A stretch of 64,000 nucleotides of DNA from SZUA-35 sp965530755 (GTDB taxonomy: Bacteria > Actinomycetota > Acidimicrobiia > Acidimicrobiales > SZUA-35): the NCBI GenBank assembly GCA_965530755.1, contig CBESNA010000014.1, positions 1 through 64,000 of the forward strand, written 5' to 3'. Numbering within the stretch: position 1 is the first letter of the stretch; each line of letters starts with the position of its first letter. Shown here piece after piece: positions 41,868 to 50,290 of the stretch. The notes beneath the pieces were generated by a model that worked only from the letters and a program-made list of their open reading frames with translations, was not told the origin of the DNA and made no database searches. Position numbers and translations under genes: made by a program.

Positions 41868-42641
41868 TCAATTGCGATGGGCGCGCAATCGCTGGGCGGC
41901 GATCGTGTGCTGGTCAGCTCGCACGGGCTGGAGCAGGGACAGTGCATCACGGACGTCGGCCGCCATGTCGAACCGCCCCACGTTCGCCAGACCTCTGGCG
42001 TAGTCGACCATGCACTCGATCGGAGCGGCGGGTAGTGCCGCTCTCAGCTCGAGGACCGAGACGAGTTGGGCGATGTCACCACTCCGGAGGAGCGCTCCAC
42101 GGAGGTTCTCGAGGGTGCGGGTGACGATGGCCGTCGCTGTCATGGGAGCCAATTGTTCGTCGCGGAGCCCCTCGGCAGGGTGAACCGAGGCGATCAGGCG
42201 CTCGATGTCCGACCGGTTGAGCGGGCGCCCACCAGCGAAGGGATCGAAGAAGCTTCCACCGTCAGCGGTGCCGAGCACTACGTGACCGGGCAACCCGATA
42301 GCGGCCACGTCGACCCCGACTCGCCGGCCGACCTCGACGGCGACAACGGCGAGCGACAGCGGGATGCCGGTCCGACGCCCGAGCACGTGGTGGATCAGCG
42401 AGTTCCTGACGTCGTAGTAGTCGACGGCGTTGCCTCGGAATCCGAGCCGGCCGAACACTTCGTAGAGGAGTGCAGCTGGACCGCCGATGTCCCCGGAGGC
42501 GTCGGCGAGAGCGTCGAATGCGGCGGTCACTGCGTCCTCGCCTGGCGAATCGTCTGCGACCGACCCGATCACCGCCATCAGGCGGTCGAGCCGCGGGACA
42601 TCCTCTCGAAGCAGTGCCATCAGCCGTTCAGCCCTCGTCAC
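41868..42641 (-). CDS. SirB1/transglutaminase-like family protein
   Basis: A 257-residue protein. The block RRTGIPLSLAVVAVEVGRRVG then GLPGHVVLG matches the transglutaminase-core-2 region of SirB1 proteins, including the conserved GIPLSL and PGHV segments. The C-terminal part is a helical repeat region. Molecular function is unknown. The GTG at 42639-42641 overlaps the stop of the thioesterase gene (GTGA); an upstream extension of the frame is antisense-like and not used. Confidence 0.8.
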   Translation of the reverse strand: MTRAERLMALLREDVPRLDRLMAVIGSVADDSPGEDAVTAAFDALADASGDIGGPAALLYEVFGRLGFRGNAVDYYDVRNSLIHHVLGRRTGIPLSLAVVAVEVGRRVGVDVAAIGLPGHVVLGTADGGSFFDPFAGGRPLNRSDIERLIASVHPAEGLRDEQLAPMTATAIVTRTLENLRGALLRSGDIAQLVSVLELRAALPAAPIECMVDYARGLANVGRFDMAADVRDALSLLQPVRADQHTIAAQRLRAHRN

Positions 42642-43432
42642 GGCGTCTTGATGGTGAGGCCGATGAGGCTTTGGGTCGAAGATCCGATCGTGCCGTCGAC
42701 GTCGAAGAGACGAGTCGTGCACAGGCCGATCCCGTCCGGTCCGACCCGAGTGACAGCGTCGATGCCGACCCATTCGCCGCGCAGCGAGCGATGGAGGGCG
42801 ATCGTCAGGTCGGCATTGATGAGGCCGACGCCGGCTGTGAAGTCGTACACGGAGCTGATTCCCGAGGCGATGTCCGCGGCTGCAGCCACCCGCATCAGCG
42901 GCGAGGTCGTGACGCCGGCGATCACGGGCTGCCGTAGTCGGATCCAGTCGACGGCCGGGCCGGGGGTTTCGAAGCCACCGACGATGACTCGATGCTCGAG
43001 TGCGTGCCGGTGGAACGCGATCGTGTCCCCCGAGGCCCACGATGGAGGATCGAGTGGGGTCGCCTCCTGTGGTTCGCCCGCCTCCTCGATCGGACGCCAG
43101 CCTGGGTCGGGCAGCTCTGCGGTGGCCAGCAGCAGCGCTCGTGCTGTTGCCACGACCGCGTCGCCGTCCAGAAGAGACGCGGAGGCGTGCGCAACCCGTC
43201 TGCTCACAGCCTCTCGGTCGACGGTCGTGGTCAAGGTGGTCAGCGGAACCGGACGAACCAGCTCGACCGAGATCCGCGCGACGCGCTCGGTGGATTCGGC
43301 CACCGACTCGACCAGGTGTGCCAGCAAGGAAGCAGGCGGGCCGCCGTGCTGCGCGTCCGGTCGCCATGGCCCACCCGTCAACGCGGTGGACTCGAAACCG
43401 CCATGGCCGTTGGGGACGAACAACGATTCCAT
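42638..43432 (-). CDS. Thioesterase-like superfamily protein (TesB-type hotdog)
   Basis: A 264-residue protein with two hotdog domains by layout: an N-terminal half from TGGPWRPDAQHGGPPASLL and a C-terminal half with GIDAVTRVGPDGIGLCTTRL. The HGGP segment is typical of the TesB-like thioesterase-like family that hydrolyses acyl-CoA. ATG at 43430-43432 with TACGTT exactly 6 nt upstream. It leads a run with SirB1-like, flavin reductase and acyl-CoA dehydrogenase genes, suggesting acyl-CoA work. Confidence 0.83.
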   Translation of the reverse strand: MESLFVPNGHGGFESTALTGGPWRPDAQHGGPPASLLAHLVESVAESTERVARISVELVRPVPLTTLTTTVDREAVSRRVAHASASLLDGDAVVATARALLLATAELPDPGWRPIEEAGEPQEATPLDPPSWASGDTIAFHRHALEHRVIVGGFETPGPAVDWIRLRQPVIAGVTTSPLMRVAAAADIASGISSVYDFTAGVGLINADLTIALHRSLRGEWVGIDAVTRVGPDGIGLCTTRLFDVDGTIGSSTQSLIGLTIKTP

Positions 43433-43438
43433 GGAGGG

Positions 43439-43444
43439 AACGTA
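43439..43444 (-). promoter_or_regulatory. Leaderless -10 box (TACGTT) of the thioesterase gene
   Basis: TACGTT on the minus strand, 6 nt before the ATG at 43432. Confidence 0.6.
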
Positions 43445-43479
43445 GCTGGCCTCGACTGGCAGATGAAGTTCAGGACTTC

Positions 43480-43485
43480 TACATT
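43480..43485 (+). promoter_or_regulatory. -10 box (TACATT) of the acyl-CoA synthetase gene
   Basis: TACATT, 8 nt, then ATG 43494. Confidence 0.5.
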
Positions 43486-43493
43486 TCGCACCC

Positions 43494-45038
43494 ATGTACC
43501 CGGGACTCCATGCCGAATCGACACCAGACAAGCCGGCGGTGATCCTTGCCGCCAGCGGTCAGGTGATCACGTACGCGGAACTGGACCAAGAGGCGAACCG
43601 GGTGTCGCAGTTGTTCCGGGCCGCCGGGCTACGCCCAGGTGATCACGTGGCCTTCTGTCTCGAGAATCACCCGCGGTTCTTGTCCTTCGCCTGGGGATGC
43701 CACTACGCCGGCCTCGTCTACACGGCGATGTCGAGTCGGCTCACCACCGAGGAGATGGAATACATCGTCAACAACTGCGGAGCTCAGGCGTTCGTGACCT
43801 CCAACTACAAGCGCGAACAGGCCGCAGAGCTCGTCGAAAGGATGCCGGAGGTCTCGATACGACTGATGATGGACGGCGTGATCGACGGCTACGAGTCGTA
43901 CGAGGACGCCATTGCCGCGGCGCCGGCCGCACCGCTCGCCGGTCGTGTCGCAGGACAAGACATGTTGTACAGCTCGGGCACGACAGGCATGCCGAAGGGG
44001 GTGAAGCCGAGTACGGAGCGGCTGCCTCTCGAGGAGGCAGGCACGGGTGTCTCGGCCCTGCTCGGGCTGCTCTTCGGCATGGACAGCGAGAAGGTCTACC
44101 TCTCCCCCGCGCCGCTCTACCACGCAGCCCCGCTCCGCTTTTGCATGGCGACACAGGTGCTCGGGTCGACGGTCGTGGTGATGGAGCGGTTCGATCCTGA
44201 GGAATACCTGCGGGCAATCGAGACGCACCGGGTCACCCACAGTCAGGTCGTGCCCACCATGTTCGTGCGGATGTTGAAGCTCGATCCAGAGGCCCGCTCC
44301 CGATACGACGTCAGCTCCCTCGAAACCGTGATCCACGCCGCTGCTCCCTGCCCCGTGGCAGTCAAGGAGCAGATGATCGACTGGTTCGGTCCGGTCATTC
44401 ACGAGTACTACGCCGGCACAGAGGGAAATGGCTTCGTTTACTGCAATTCGGAGATGTGGCTCGGCCACAAGGGCACGGTCGGCATGCCGATCAACTGCAC
44501 GGTCCACATCGTTGACGAGGAAGGTCGAGAGGTGGATTCCGGCGAGGAGGGCACGATCTACTTCGAGGGTGGTTCGACGTTCGAGTACCACGGTGACCAG
44601 GCCAAGACCGAGGGCTCTCGCCATCCCAAGGGGTGGAGCACGTTGGGCGACGTCGGCAAGGTCGACGAGGACGGGTTCCTGTACCTGACCGATCGCAAGG
44701 CGTACATGATCATCTCCGGCGGAGTGAACATCTATCCGCAGGAGGCGGAGAACATCCTGACCATGCACCCCAAGGTCTTCGATGTCGCCGTCATCGGTGT
44801 ACCGAATGAGGACTTCGGTGAAGAGGTCAAGGCCATCGTGCAGCTGGCCGAGGGAATCGAACCGTCAGACGAGGTCGGTCGAGAGATCATCGCCTTCTGC
44901 AAAGAGCATCTCGCAGACGTGAAGTGCCCCCGAACTGTCGACTTCCGTGACGAACTACCCCGTCACCCCACCGGCAAGCTCTACAAGCGGCTGCTGAAAG
45001 ACGAATACTGGGCCGGCCACGAGAGCCGAATCATCTAG
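43494..45038 (+). CDS. AMP-dependent acyl-CoA synthetase/ligase
   Basis: A 514-residue adenylate-forming enzyme that activates a carboxylic acid to acyl-CoA through an acyl-AMP. Motifs: YSSGTTGMPKGVK (P-loop, A3), EYYAGTEGNGF (A5), TLGDVGKVDEDGFLYLTDRK (A7 and A8), HPTGKLYKR (A10 with the catalytic Lys). The acid substrate (fatty, aromatic or small) is not predictable. ATG at 43494. Its stop is 1 bp before the stop of the convergent XRE gene. Confidence 0.92.
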   Translation: MYPGLHAESTPDKPAVILAASGQVITYAELDQEANRVSQLFRAAGLRPGDHVAFCLENHPRFLSFAWGCHYAGLVYTAMSSRLTTEEMEYIVNNCGAQAFVTSNYKREQAAELVERMPEVSIRLMMDGVIDGYESYEDAIAAAPAAPLAGRVAGQDMLYSSGTTGMPKGVKPSTERLPLEEAGTGVSALLGLLFGMDSEKVYLSPAPLYHAAPLRFCMATQVLGSTVVVMERFDPEEYLRAIETHRVTHSQVVPTMFVRMLKLDPEARSRYDVSSLETVIHAAAPCPVAVKEQMIDWFGPVIHEYYAGTEGNGFVYCNSEMWLGHKGTVGMPINCTVHIVDEEGREVDSGEEGTIYFEGGSTFEYHGDQAKTEGSRHPKGWSTLGDVGKVDEDGFLYLTDRKAYMIISGGVNIYPQEAENILTMHPKVFDVAVIGVPNEDFGEEVKAIVQLAEGIEPSDEVGREIIAFCKEHLADVKCPRTVDFRDELPRHPTGKLYKRLLKDEYWAGHESRII

Positions 45039-45039
45039 G

Positions 45040-45654
45040 TCAGTCGTTGTCGGTCTCGATGGTCAGGAGGCCGCGAGCGTCCTGTATCAGCGACTTCGAG
45101 CTGATTCGTCCTCTCGACGCGGAGATGAGCTGTTCGGTGTGTTTCCACGGCAGGCGCAACGCTCGGACGGCATCGACGACCAGATCCTCGTCGTCGAGGT
45201 CGAGCAACGTCATCACCAGATCGAGTTCGCTCTCGCGCATCACGACCGCAGCTGTCGGATCGCTGGAGCGAAGCAGCCGGATGCCATTGGCAACCGACTC
45301 GAGAATCGATGCGTTCGGCGCATCATTGCTCTCGTACGTGATCGGGAGCCAGCCGAACCAGATGACACACGCGGCGGGGTCCACGGACGGTGCTTGTCGC
45401 TGGATCATGGCTTCGGTGCCGAACCGATCGGCATCGATGTCGTAGAAGGCGGCCATGCGTTCGATCGTGGCGACGTCCGGATGCGACGATCCGCTCTCGA
45501 GGTCGCGGAGCTGGCGCGGTGTCATCCCGACGCCGCCCGCGGCGACGTCGAGCGTGTGACCACGGATCTGGCGGACTTTCGTCAGTGCCTCGCAGAGCGG
45601 AGCACTGATCATGTCGACGCCGGTGGAATGCTGTTCGTCGATGAAATCGGACAC
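45040..45654 (-). CDS. XRE-like helix-turn-helix regulator
   Basis: A 204-residue protein with an N-terminal Cro/C1-type HTH: ALTKVRQIRGHTLDVAAGG then MTPRQLRDLESGSSHPD. The following about 120 residues are of unknown function. The start is the GTG at 45652-45654; an in-frame ATG codes for MISAPLCEAL. Located between a convergent acyl-CoA synthetase (1 bp gap) and an upstream enoyl-CoA hydratase (50 bp gap, same strand), it may regulate neighbouring acyl genes. Confidence 0.72.
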   Translation of the reverse strand: MSDFIDEQHSTGVDMISAPLCEALTKVRQIRGHTLDVAAGGVGMTPRQLRDLESGSSHPDVATIERMAAFYDIDADRFGTEAMIQRQAPSVDPAACVIWFGWLPITYESNDAPNASILESVANGIRLLRSSDPTAAVVMRESELDLVMTLLDLDDEDLVVDAVRALRLPWKHTEQLISASRGRISSKSLIQDARGLLTIETDND

Positions 45655-45704
45655 TCCATTCCATCGGCCCGATCTGGGCCGAATTGAACGGAGCGATCGG
45701 TGAA

Positions 45705-46517
45705 CTAATTGCCGGTGAAGACCGGCCGACGCTTCGCGAGGAACGCGGCCACACCCTCGGCGTAGTCGGCACTGGACATGCATCGAGCGATGGTTGCCGG
45801 AGCGGACGGACTGTGGCCGATGGCCTGCTTGGCCGCCAGCTGGGTCAGCGGGGCCCTGGAGGCCATCGTTGATGCCTGCTCGACAACGAAGGCCTCGAGG
45901 TCATCCTTGGCGATCACGTGATTGAGCAATCCCCAACGTAGACATGTTTCGGCATCGTGCAGATCGCCGGTGTAGACGAGCTCCTTGGTCACGGAGGGGC
46001 CGACGAGGTCGACGAGTGTCTGAAGCCCTGCGGCGCTGTAGCCGATTCCGAGTTTGGCCGGCGGGAGCGCCATGCGGGTTCCCGGTTCGCCGTAACGGAT
46101 GTCGGCGCTGAGTGCGATGGCCAACCCGCCCCCGATGCAGAATCCGTGGAGCATTGCCAGCGTCGGCTTCGGCAGCTCCTCGATCGCGGCATAGGCAGCG
46201 CTGGTGGCCGCCTCGTAGCTGCCACCGCTCCCGGTGCGTTCGGTCTGGAACTGCGAGATGTCCGCTCCGGCGACGAAGGCTTGATCGCCGGCGCCTCGAA
46301 GGATGATGACCCGGATGGTGGGGTCGGCAGCGAGCTCCGCGCATCGCTCGGGCACGGCGCGCCACATGTCGATGGTCATGGCGTTCCGCCGTGCCTCGTG
46401 ATCGAAGATCAACCAGCCGATCGGGCCGTCGCGGCGAATGGTGACGCTGGCTTCGGCGGTCTCGGGGGACGTGGGCTCCGCTGGCTCAGGGTTCGGCGGC
46501 GGTGTCTTCGTGGTCAC
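45705..46517 (-). CDS. Enoyl-CoA hydratase/isomerase family protein
   Basis: A 270-residue crotonase-fold protein with an N-terminal proline-rich stretch. The oxyanion-hole segments AFVAGADISQF and HGFCIGGGLAIALSADI are typical. Typical Glu pairs of hydratases are not clearly both visible, so isomerase or other crotonase activity is possible. The GTG start at 46515-46517 has a TAGTTT box 7 nt upstream. It diverges from the GDPD gene across only 26 bp. Confidence 0.88.
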   Translation of the reverse strand: MTTKTPPPNPEPAEPTSPETAEASVTIRRDGPIGWLIFDHEARRNAMTIDMWRAVPERCAELAADPTIRVIILRGAGDQAFVAGADISQFQTERTGSGGSYEAATSAAYAAIEELPKPTLAMLHGFCIGGGLAIALSADIRYGEPGTRMALPPAKLGIGYSAAGLQTLVDLVGPSVTKELVYTGDLHDAETCLRWGLLNHVIAKDDLEAFVVEQASTMASRAPLTQLAAKQAIGHSPSAPATIARCMSSADYAEGVAAFLAKRRPVFTGN

Positions 46518-46524
46518 CGGGAGG

Positions 46525-46530
46525 AAACTA
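46525..46530 (-). promoter_or_regulatory. Leaderless -10 box (TAGTTT) of the enoyl-CoA hydratase
   Basis: TAGTTT on the minus strand, 7 nt before the GTG at 46517. Confidence 0.6.
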
Positions 46531-46531
46531 G

Positions 46532-46537
46532 TACGGT
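46532..46537 (+). promoter_or_regulatory. Leaderless -10 box (TACGGT) of the GDPD gene
   Basis: TACGGT, 6 nt, GTG 46544. Just 1 bp separates it from the opposing TAGTTT box. Confidence 0.6.
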
Positions 46538-46543
46538 TCTCCG

Positions 46544-47299
46544 GTGCACAGAACCCTGCCGTACTTGGATCACTCCCGACCGATTGCGATCGCTCATCGC
46601 GGCGGCGATCAGGTGGCGGTCGAGAACACGATGCCCGCCTTCGAACACGCAGTCTCGCTCGGCTATCGGTACCTCGAGACCGACGTCCACGTGTCGAGTG
46701 ACGGGGTCCTCGTGGCTTTCCACGACGCCGATCTGGATCGGATCACCGACACACCAGGCACCATCGCCGACCGAAGTTGGGACGAGCTGTCGCAGATCGA
46801 TCTAGGTGGCGGGGCCGCGATCCCGCGCCTCGACGATCTGCTCGGTGCCTTCGGCGACATTCGTTTCAACATCGATCCGAAAGTCGATGCGGCCGTTCGG
46901 CCTCTCGTCGAGGCGATCGAACGTCACGATGCGGTTGAGCGAATCGGGATCGGTGCATTCGACGACGCTCGTATCGCCGCTCTCCAGGAACACTTCGGAC
47001 CACGCCTGTGCACCTCGCCAGGCCCGGTCGAACTGCTTGCCTACCTGGCTGATCCGAAGCCCGGAGCGTTCGCAACCCACGGGTGTCTCCAGATTCCCCC
47101 GCGGTTCGGCGATGTCGAACTGACAGAAGATCTCGTCGAGGCCGCCCACGGACTGGGTTTGCAGGTGCACGTGTGGACGATCAACGACGTCGGCGAGATG
47201 GAGCGACTGCTCGACATGGGTGTCGACGCGGTCATGACCGACTGCGTCGTCGATCTCAAGGAGTTGCTGGTGGCTCGGAACGAATGGAGTGAGGCGTGA
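46544..47299 (+). CDS. Glycerophosphodiester phosphodiesterase
   Basis: A 251-residue GDPD. It cleaves glycerophosphodiesters from lipid turnover to glycerol-3-phosphate and an alcohol. Catalytic segments: IAHRGGDQVAVEN (H18, R19, E27, N28), LETDVHVSSDG (metal Glu/Asp) and AFHDADLDR. The C-terminal VHVWTINDVGEMERLL is typical. No signal peptide, so likely cytoplasmic. GTG start at 46544 is supported by the TANNNT box; the stop overlaps the gamma-glutamyltransferase gene. Confidence 0.93.
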   Translation: MHRTLPYLDHSRPIAIAHRGGDQVAVENTMPAFEHAVSLGYRYLETDVHVSSDGVLVAFHDADLDRITDTPGTIADRSWDELSQIDLGGGAAIPRLDDLLGAFGDIRFNIDPKVDAAVRPLVEAIERHDAVERIGIGAFDDARIAALQEHFGPRLCTSPGPVELLAYLADPKPGAFATHGCLQIPPRFGDVELTEDLVEAAHGLGLQVHVWTINDVGEMERLLDMGVDAVMTDCVVDLKELLVARNEWSEA

Positions 47300-48870
47300 G
47301 AACAGAACATGCGCGGTTCGCCGAGGGCGGGATGGTGTGCTCGATCGATCATGTGGCCTCGGTCGCCGGTGTCGAGATCCTCGGCTCGGGTGGTAATGCT
47401 GTCGATGCTGCGGTCGCGACGTCGGCTGTACTGGCAGTGACCTCGCAACACATGTGCGGAATGGGCGGTGACCTCTGGGCGCTGGTTCACGTTCCCGGTG
47501 TTGCCGCGCCGTTCGCTCTCAACGCATCAGGGTGGGCAGGTGCCGGCGCAGATGCCGCCGCACTGCGGGCCGAAGGCCATGACGACATGCCGTTCAGAGG
47601 CGACCTTCGTTCGGTTCCGGTGCCAGGGTGTGTCGACGGTTGGGTGGCGTTGCACGACCGTTTCGGTCGGCTCGGTCTGCACGACGTCCTCGAGCCGGCA
47701 CGGCGGGTCGCCGAGCGGGGTTTCTCGGTCTCGAGGATGCTGGCGCAAGCTGCACCGTCGATCGCCGACGTCGACGGTGCCGATGACTACGTTCCTGACG
47801 GTCGGGTCGTTGCCCCCGGCCAGGTGATGACACGCCCGGGACTTGCCAGATCACTGGCCGCCATCGGCGCATCCGGCCGATCAGGGTGGTACCAGGGCGA
47901 GTTCGGGGCAGGCCTGATCGCCAAAGGTGGGGGCATGTATTCGAGCGCGGATCTGGAGCACGTGCATGCCGAGTGGGTCCAGCCGGTCTCGGTCGATGTC
48001 TGGGGCCAGCGGTTGTGGACGACACCACCGAACTCGCAGGGCTATCTCTCCCTCGCGTCCGCGCTCATCGCCCACGGGCTCCCCTTGCCCGAGGATCCCG
48101 CTGACCCGTCGTTCGCTCATCTGTTGATCGAGGCATCGAAACAGGCAGGGCACGACCGCAACGAGGTGCTGTTCGACGGCGCAGACGGCCTCGCGCTCGT
48201 GGCTGAGCAACGTCTCGGTCCGCGCCGCGCCGCCATCGATCTCGACCGAGCGGGAACCACGAGACCTCCGACCGCCGGCGGAGGCACGATCTACCTCTGC
48301 ACCGTCGATGCCGATCGAATGGGCGTCTCCCTGATCCAGTCGAATGCCGCGGGTTTCGGGGCCCATCTGGCGGTGACCGATATCGGTGTCTTCCTCCACA
48401 ACCGGGGCATCGGGTTCTCACTCGAGGAAGGTCATCCGGCAGAGCTCAAGCCGGGCGCCCGTCCACCGAGCACGCTGTCTCCGGCGCTGGCCACGAACCC
48501 AGACGAGTCGCTCCGGACGGTGTTCGGCTGCATGGGGGGCGACGCCCAACCCCAGGTCGTCCTGCAGATGGCTGCCCGGAGATTTGCGTCCGGTCAGAGC
48601 GTGGGTCGGGTGATCACTGATCACCGGTTCGCGCTCACGGTTCCTGCTGCTCAGGGATTCAATACGTGGTCGGCCGACGGTCCGCTGACGGTGGCTGTCG
48701 AGCAGGGCTCGCCGTGGACCGCCGGTCTCAGCGAACGGGGGCATCTCGTCGAGGAGCGGCCATGGGGGCAAGGTCTCTTTGGCCACGCCCACATGATCGA
48801 TGTCGTCGACGATCATCTCGAAGGGGTGGCTGATCCTCGTGCACAGACTGGCGCCGCGGTGGGCCGATGA
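47296..48870 (+). CDS. Gamma-glutamyltransferase family protein
   Basis: A 524-residue Ntn-hydrolase-type proenzyme. The autocleavage/nucleophile Thr is T331 (GGG-TIYLCTVD), giving predicted large and small subunits of about 330 and 194 residues, the usual split. GSGGNAVDAAVATSAVLAVT and GMGGDLWALVHVPG are N-terminal hallmarks. No signal peptide is visible, so cytoplasmic; the enzyme transfers or hydrolyses gamma-glutamyl groups, but related families act on cephalosporin or oxoproline derivatives. GTGA overlap with the GDPD stop. Confidence 0.87.
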   Translation: MRTEHARFAEGGMVCSIDHVASVAGVEILGSGGNAVDAAVATSAVLAVTSQHMCGMGGDLWALVHVPGVAAPFALNASGWAGAGADAAALRAEGHDDMPFRGDLRSVPVPGCVDGWVALHDRFGRLGLHDVLEPARRVAERGFSVSRMLAQAAPSIADVDGADDYVPDGRVVAPGQVMTRPGLARSLAAIGASGRSGWYQGEFGAGLIAKGGGMYSSADLEHVHAEWVQPVSVDVWGQRLWTTPPNSQGYLSLASALIAHGLPLPEDPADPSFAHLLIEASKQAGHDRNEVLFDGADGLALVAEQRLGPRRAAIDLDRAGTTRPPTAGGGTIYLCTVDADRMGVSLIQSNAAGFGAHLAVTDIGVFLHNRGIGFSLEEGHPAELKPGARPPSTLSPALATNPDESLRTVFGCMGGDAQPQVVLQMAARRFASGQSVGRVITDHRFALTVPAAQGFNTWSADGPLTVAVEQGSPWTAGLSERGHLVEERPWGQGLFGHAHMIDVVDDHLEGVADPRAQTGAAVGR

Positions 48871-48889
48871 TCCATCGGCGACCTGGCGC

Positions 48890-49723
48890 TCAGCCGTTCA
48901 GTTCGGGATCGCGGAAGTTCGGCTCGCGTTTCTCGAAGAACGCTTGGACCGATTCGGCCTGGTTCGGACTGCCGATCAGCTGACCGATCTCGTGCCGTTC
49001 CAAGGCGAACCCGTCGGCAGTGGAGACCTTGGCCGCCTGGTTGAGCAGACGTTTTGCGGCCCGAACGGCGTGAGGTGATTTGGACGCGATCTCGCTCGCC
49101 ATCTCGAGCGCGGCAGCGCGCGGATCATCGGCGATGTGTGTGACGAGCCCCAACGCCAAGGCTTCTTCTGCACCGACCATGCGTCCCGTGAAGGTGAGTT
49201 CCTTCGCCACGTCGAGTCCGACGAGGTTGATGAGGCTCTGTGTGCCAGTCATGTCGGGAACGAGGCCCCAGCGGATCTCGAGCACCGACATCTTCGTGTT
49301 CGGGGCGGCGATCCGGATGTCTGCCCCGAGCGCCAGTTGGATGCCGCCGCCGAGGGCGTGCCCGTGCAGCGCGGCGATGACGGGGACTGGCAGTTCGGTC
49401 CATCCGTAGACAGCCTGCTGTCCGTGGTGGGTGATCCGATCCTCGATCGGATCGGTGATGGCCGGCCGTTCCTCCCGATCGGTGTCGCTCATGGCGGCGA
49501 AGCTGGCGAAGTCGAGGCCGGCACAGAACGATCGGCCCTCGCCGGACAGCACCACGACGCGGAGGGAGGTCTCCTTGGACAGCTGGTCGCTGGCCTCGAC
49601 GAGGGCGCTGAACATTGCGGAGTCGAGCGCATTCATCTTGTCGGCACGGGCGAGGCGGACATCGGCGACTCCGCTCTCGTCGGTGTCGATCGTGATGCGT
49701 TCGTTGATGTGCTGGACGGCCAT
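48890..49723 (-). CDS. Enoyl-CoA hydratase/isomerase family protein
   Basis: A 277-residue crotonase-fold protein. SFCAGLDFASFAAM and HGHALGGGIQLALGADI are the oxyanion-hole segments. It is unlike the other enoyl-CoA hydratase (45705) at the ends, so not a recent duplicate. ATG at 49721-49723 with a TAGTGT box 6 nt upstream; the TAG is the stop of the DUF5522 gene. It converges with the gamma-glutamyltransferase gene (19 bp). Confidence 0.9.
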   Translation of the reverse strand: MAVQHINERITIDTDESGVADVRLARADKMNALDSAMFSALVEASDQLSKETSLRVVVLSGEGRSFCAGLDFASFAAMSDTDREERPAITDPIEDRITHHGQQAVYGWTELPVPVIAALHGHALGGGIQLALGADIRIAAPNTKMSVLEIRWGLVPDMTGTQSLINLVGLDVAKELTFTGRMVGAEEALALGLVTHIADDPRAAALEMASEIASKSPHAVRAAKRLLNQAAKVSTADGFALERHEIGQLIGSPNQAESVQAFFEKREPNFRDPELNG

Positions 49724-49729
49724 CCCGGA

Positions 49730-49735
49730 ACACTA
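49730..49735 (-). promoter_or_regulatory. Leaderless -10 box (TAGTGT) built on the DUF5522 stop codon
   Basis: TAGTGT on the minus strand, 6 nt before the ATG at 49723. TAG is the stop of the upstream gene. Confidence 0.6.
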
Positions 49736-49981
49736 TTCGTTGGCGCCGACCCAGGGACAATGCCGACAGCCTCGATCGCAGCACGGCCGCTCTGCGAGAT
49801 GCTGCGCCGTCATCACGAAGAGTCCGGTACTCGGATCCATGTACCCCATGTGTTCCGCTGCGATGGCGGCCGCGTGGGCATCGATACATGCATCGAAGTC
49901 GGGACGATCGGGCGAGAGCCGGTCGGGGTGGGGCCGGCTCATGGCATCAGTCCGGAGCTTGATCCCCAGCGGCTCGGTCAC
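49733..49981 (-). CDS. DUF5522-like small Cys protein
   Basis: An 82-residue protein whose C-terminus GLFVMTAQHLAERPCC is followed by DRGCRHCPW, matching the DUF5522 pattern of hydrophobic strand, CC and C-x2-C-P. The Cys tetrad likely binds metal; function unknown. Two starts are possible; the GTG at 49979-49981 is preferred because a TAGCAT box lies 6 nt upstream. An ATG at 49942 gives a 69-residue version. Confidence 0.75.
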   Translation of the reverse strand: MTEPLGIKLRTDAMSRPHPDRLSPDRPDFDACIDAHAAAIAAEHMGYMDPSTGLFVMTAQHLAERPCCDRGCRHCPWVGANE

Positions 49982-49987
49982 TGTCCA

Positions 49988-49993
49988 ATGCTA
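49988..49993 (-). promoter_or_regulatory. Leaderless -10 box (TAGCAT) of the DUF5522-like gene
   Basis: TAGCAT on the minus strand, 6 nt before the GTG at 49981. Confidence 0.55.
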
Positions 49994-50046
49994 TCCACAG
50001 GCAATTCACATGGTTGTTGGTCTTACTCCCCACAGGGCAGCCGATT

Positions 50047-50052
50047 TATGCT
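50047..50052 (+). promoter_or_regulatory. Leaderless -10 box (TATGCT) of the 76-aa gene
   Basis: TATGCT, 7 nt, ATG 50060. Confidence 0.6.
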
Positions 50053-50059
50053 CGCCGGT

Positions 50060-50290
50060 ATGGCCCGCTTCAACGTCACCCTCGCAGATGACCGCTCCGA
50101 GATCATCGACCACGCCGACGCCTACCAGCAGGAGGGTCCCCTCACGACGTTCTTCGCATTTGCCGGTGGTCGAGAGGTGATCGACTCGTGGAGTTCCCGT
50201 CTGGCGAGTTTCCGGACCGCTGACGTCATGGTGGTCCGCCGGGTCGAACTGGACGAGCAGGGCACCGCTCCCCTACTCCGTTCTGCATGA
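50060..50290 (+). CDS. Small protein of unknown function
   Basis: A 76-residue protein beginning MARFNVTLADDRSEIIDHAD. Pattern of short strands and one helix (LTTFFAFAGGREVIDSWSSRL) with VMVVRRVEL at the end; no family recognised. Start supported by a leaderless box. Its stop overlaps the alpha/beta-hydrolase start (ATGA), so the two are coupled. Confidence 0.6.
   Translation: MARFNVTLADDRSEIIDHADAYQQEGPLTTFFAFAGGREVIDSWSSRLASFRTADVMVVRRVELDEQGTAPLLRSA

Noticed and set aside
47296..48870. Gamma-glutamyltransferase with a missing catalytic Thr
   Set aside because: The motif first looked changed (TIY for TTH), but the nucleophile is the first Thr of the mature small subunit, which is present at T331.
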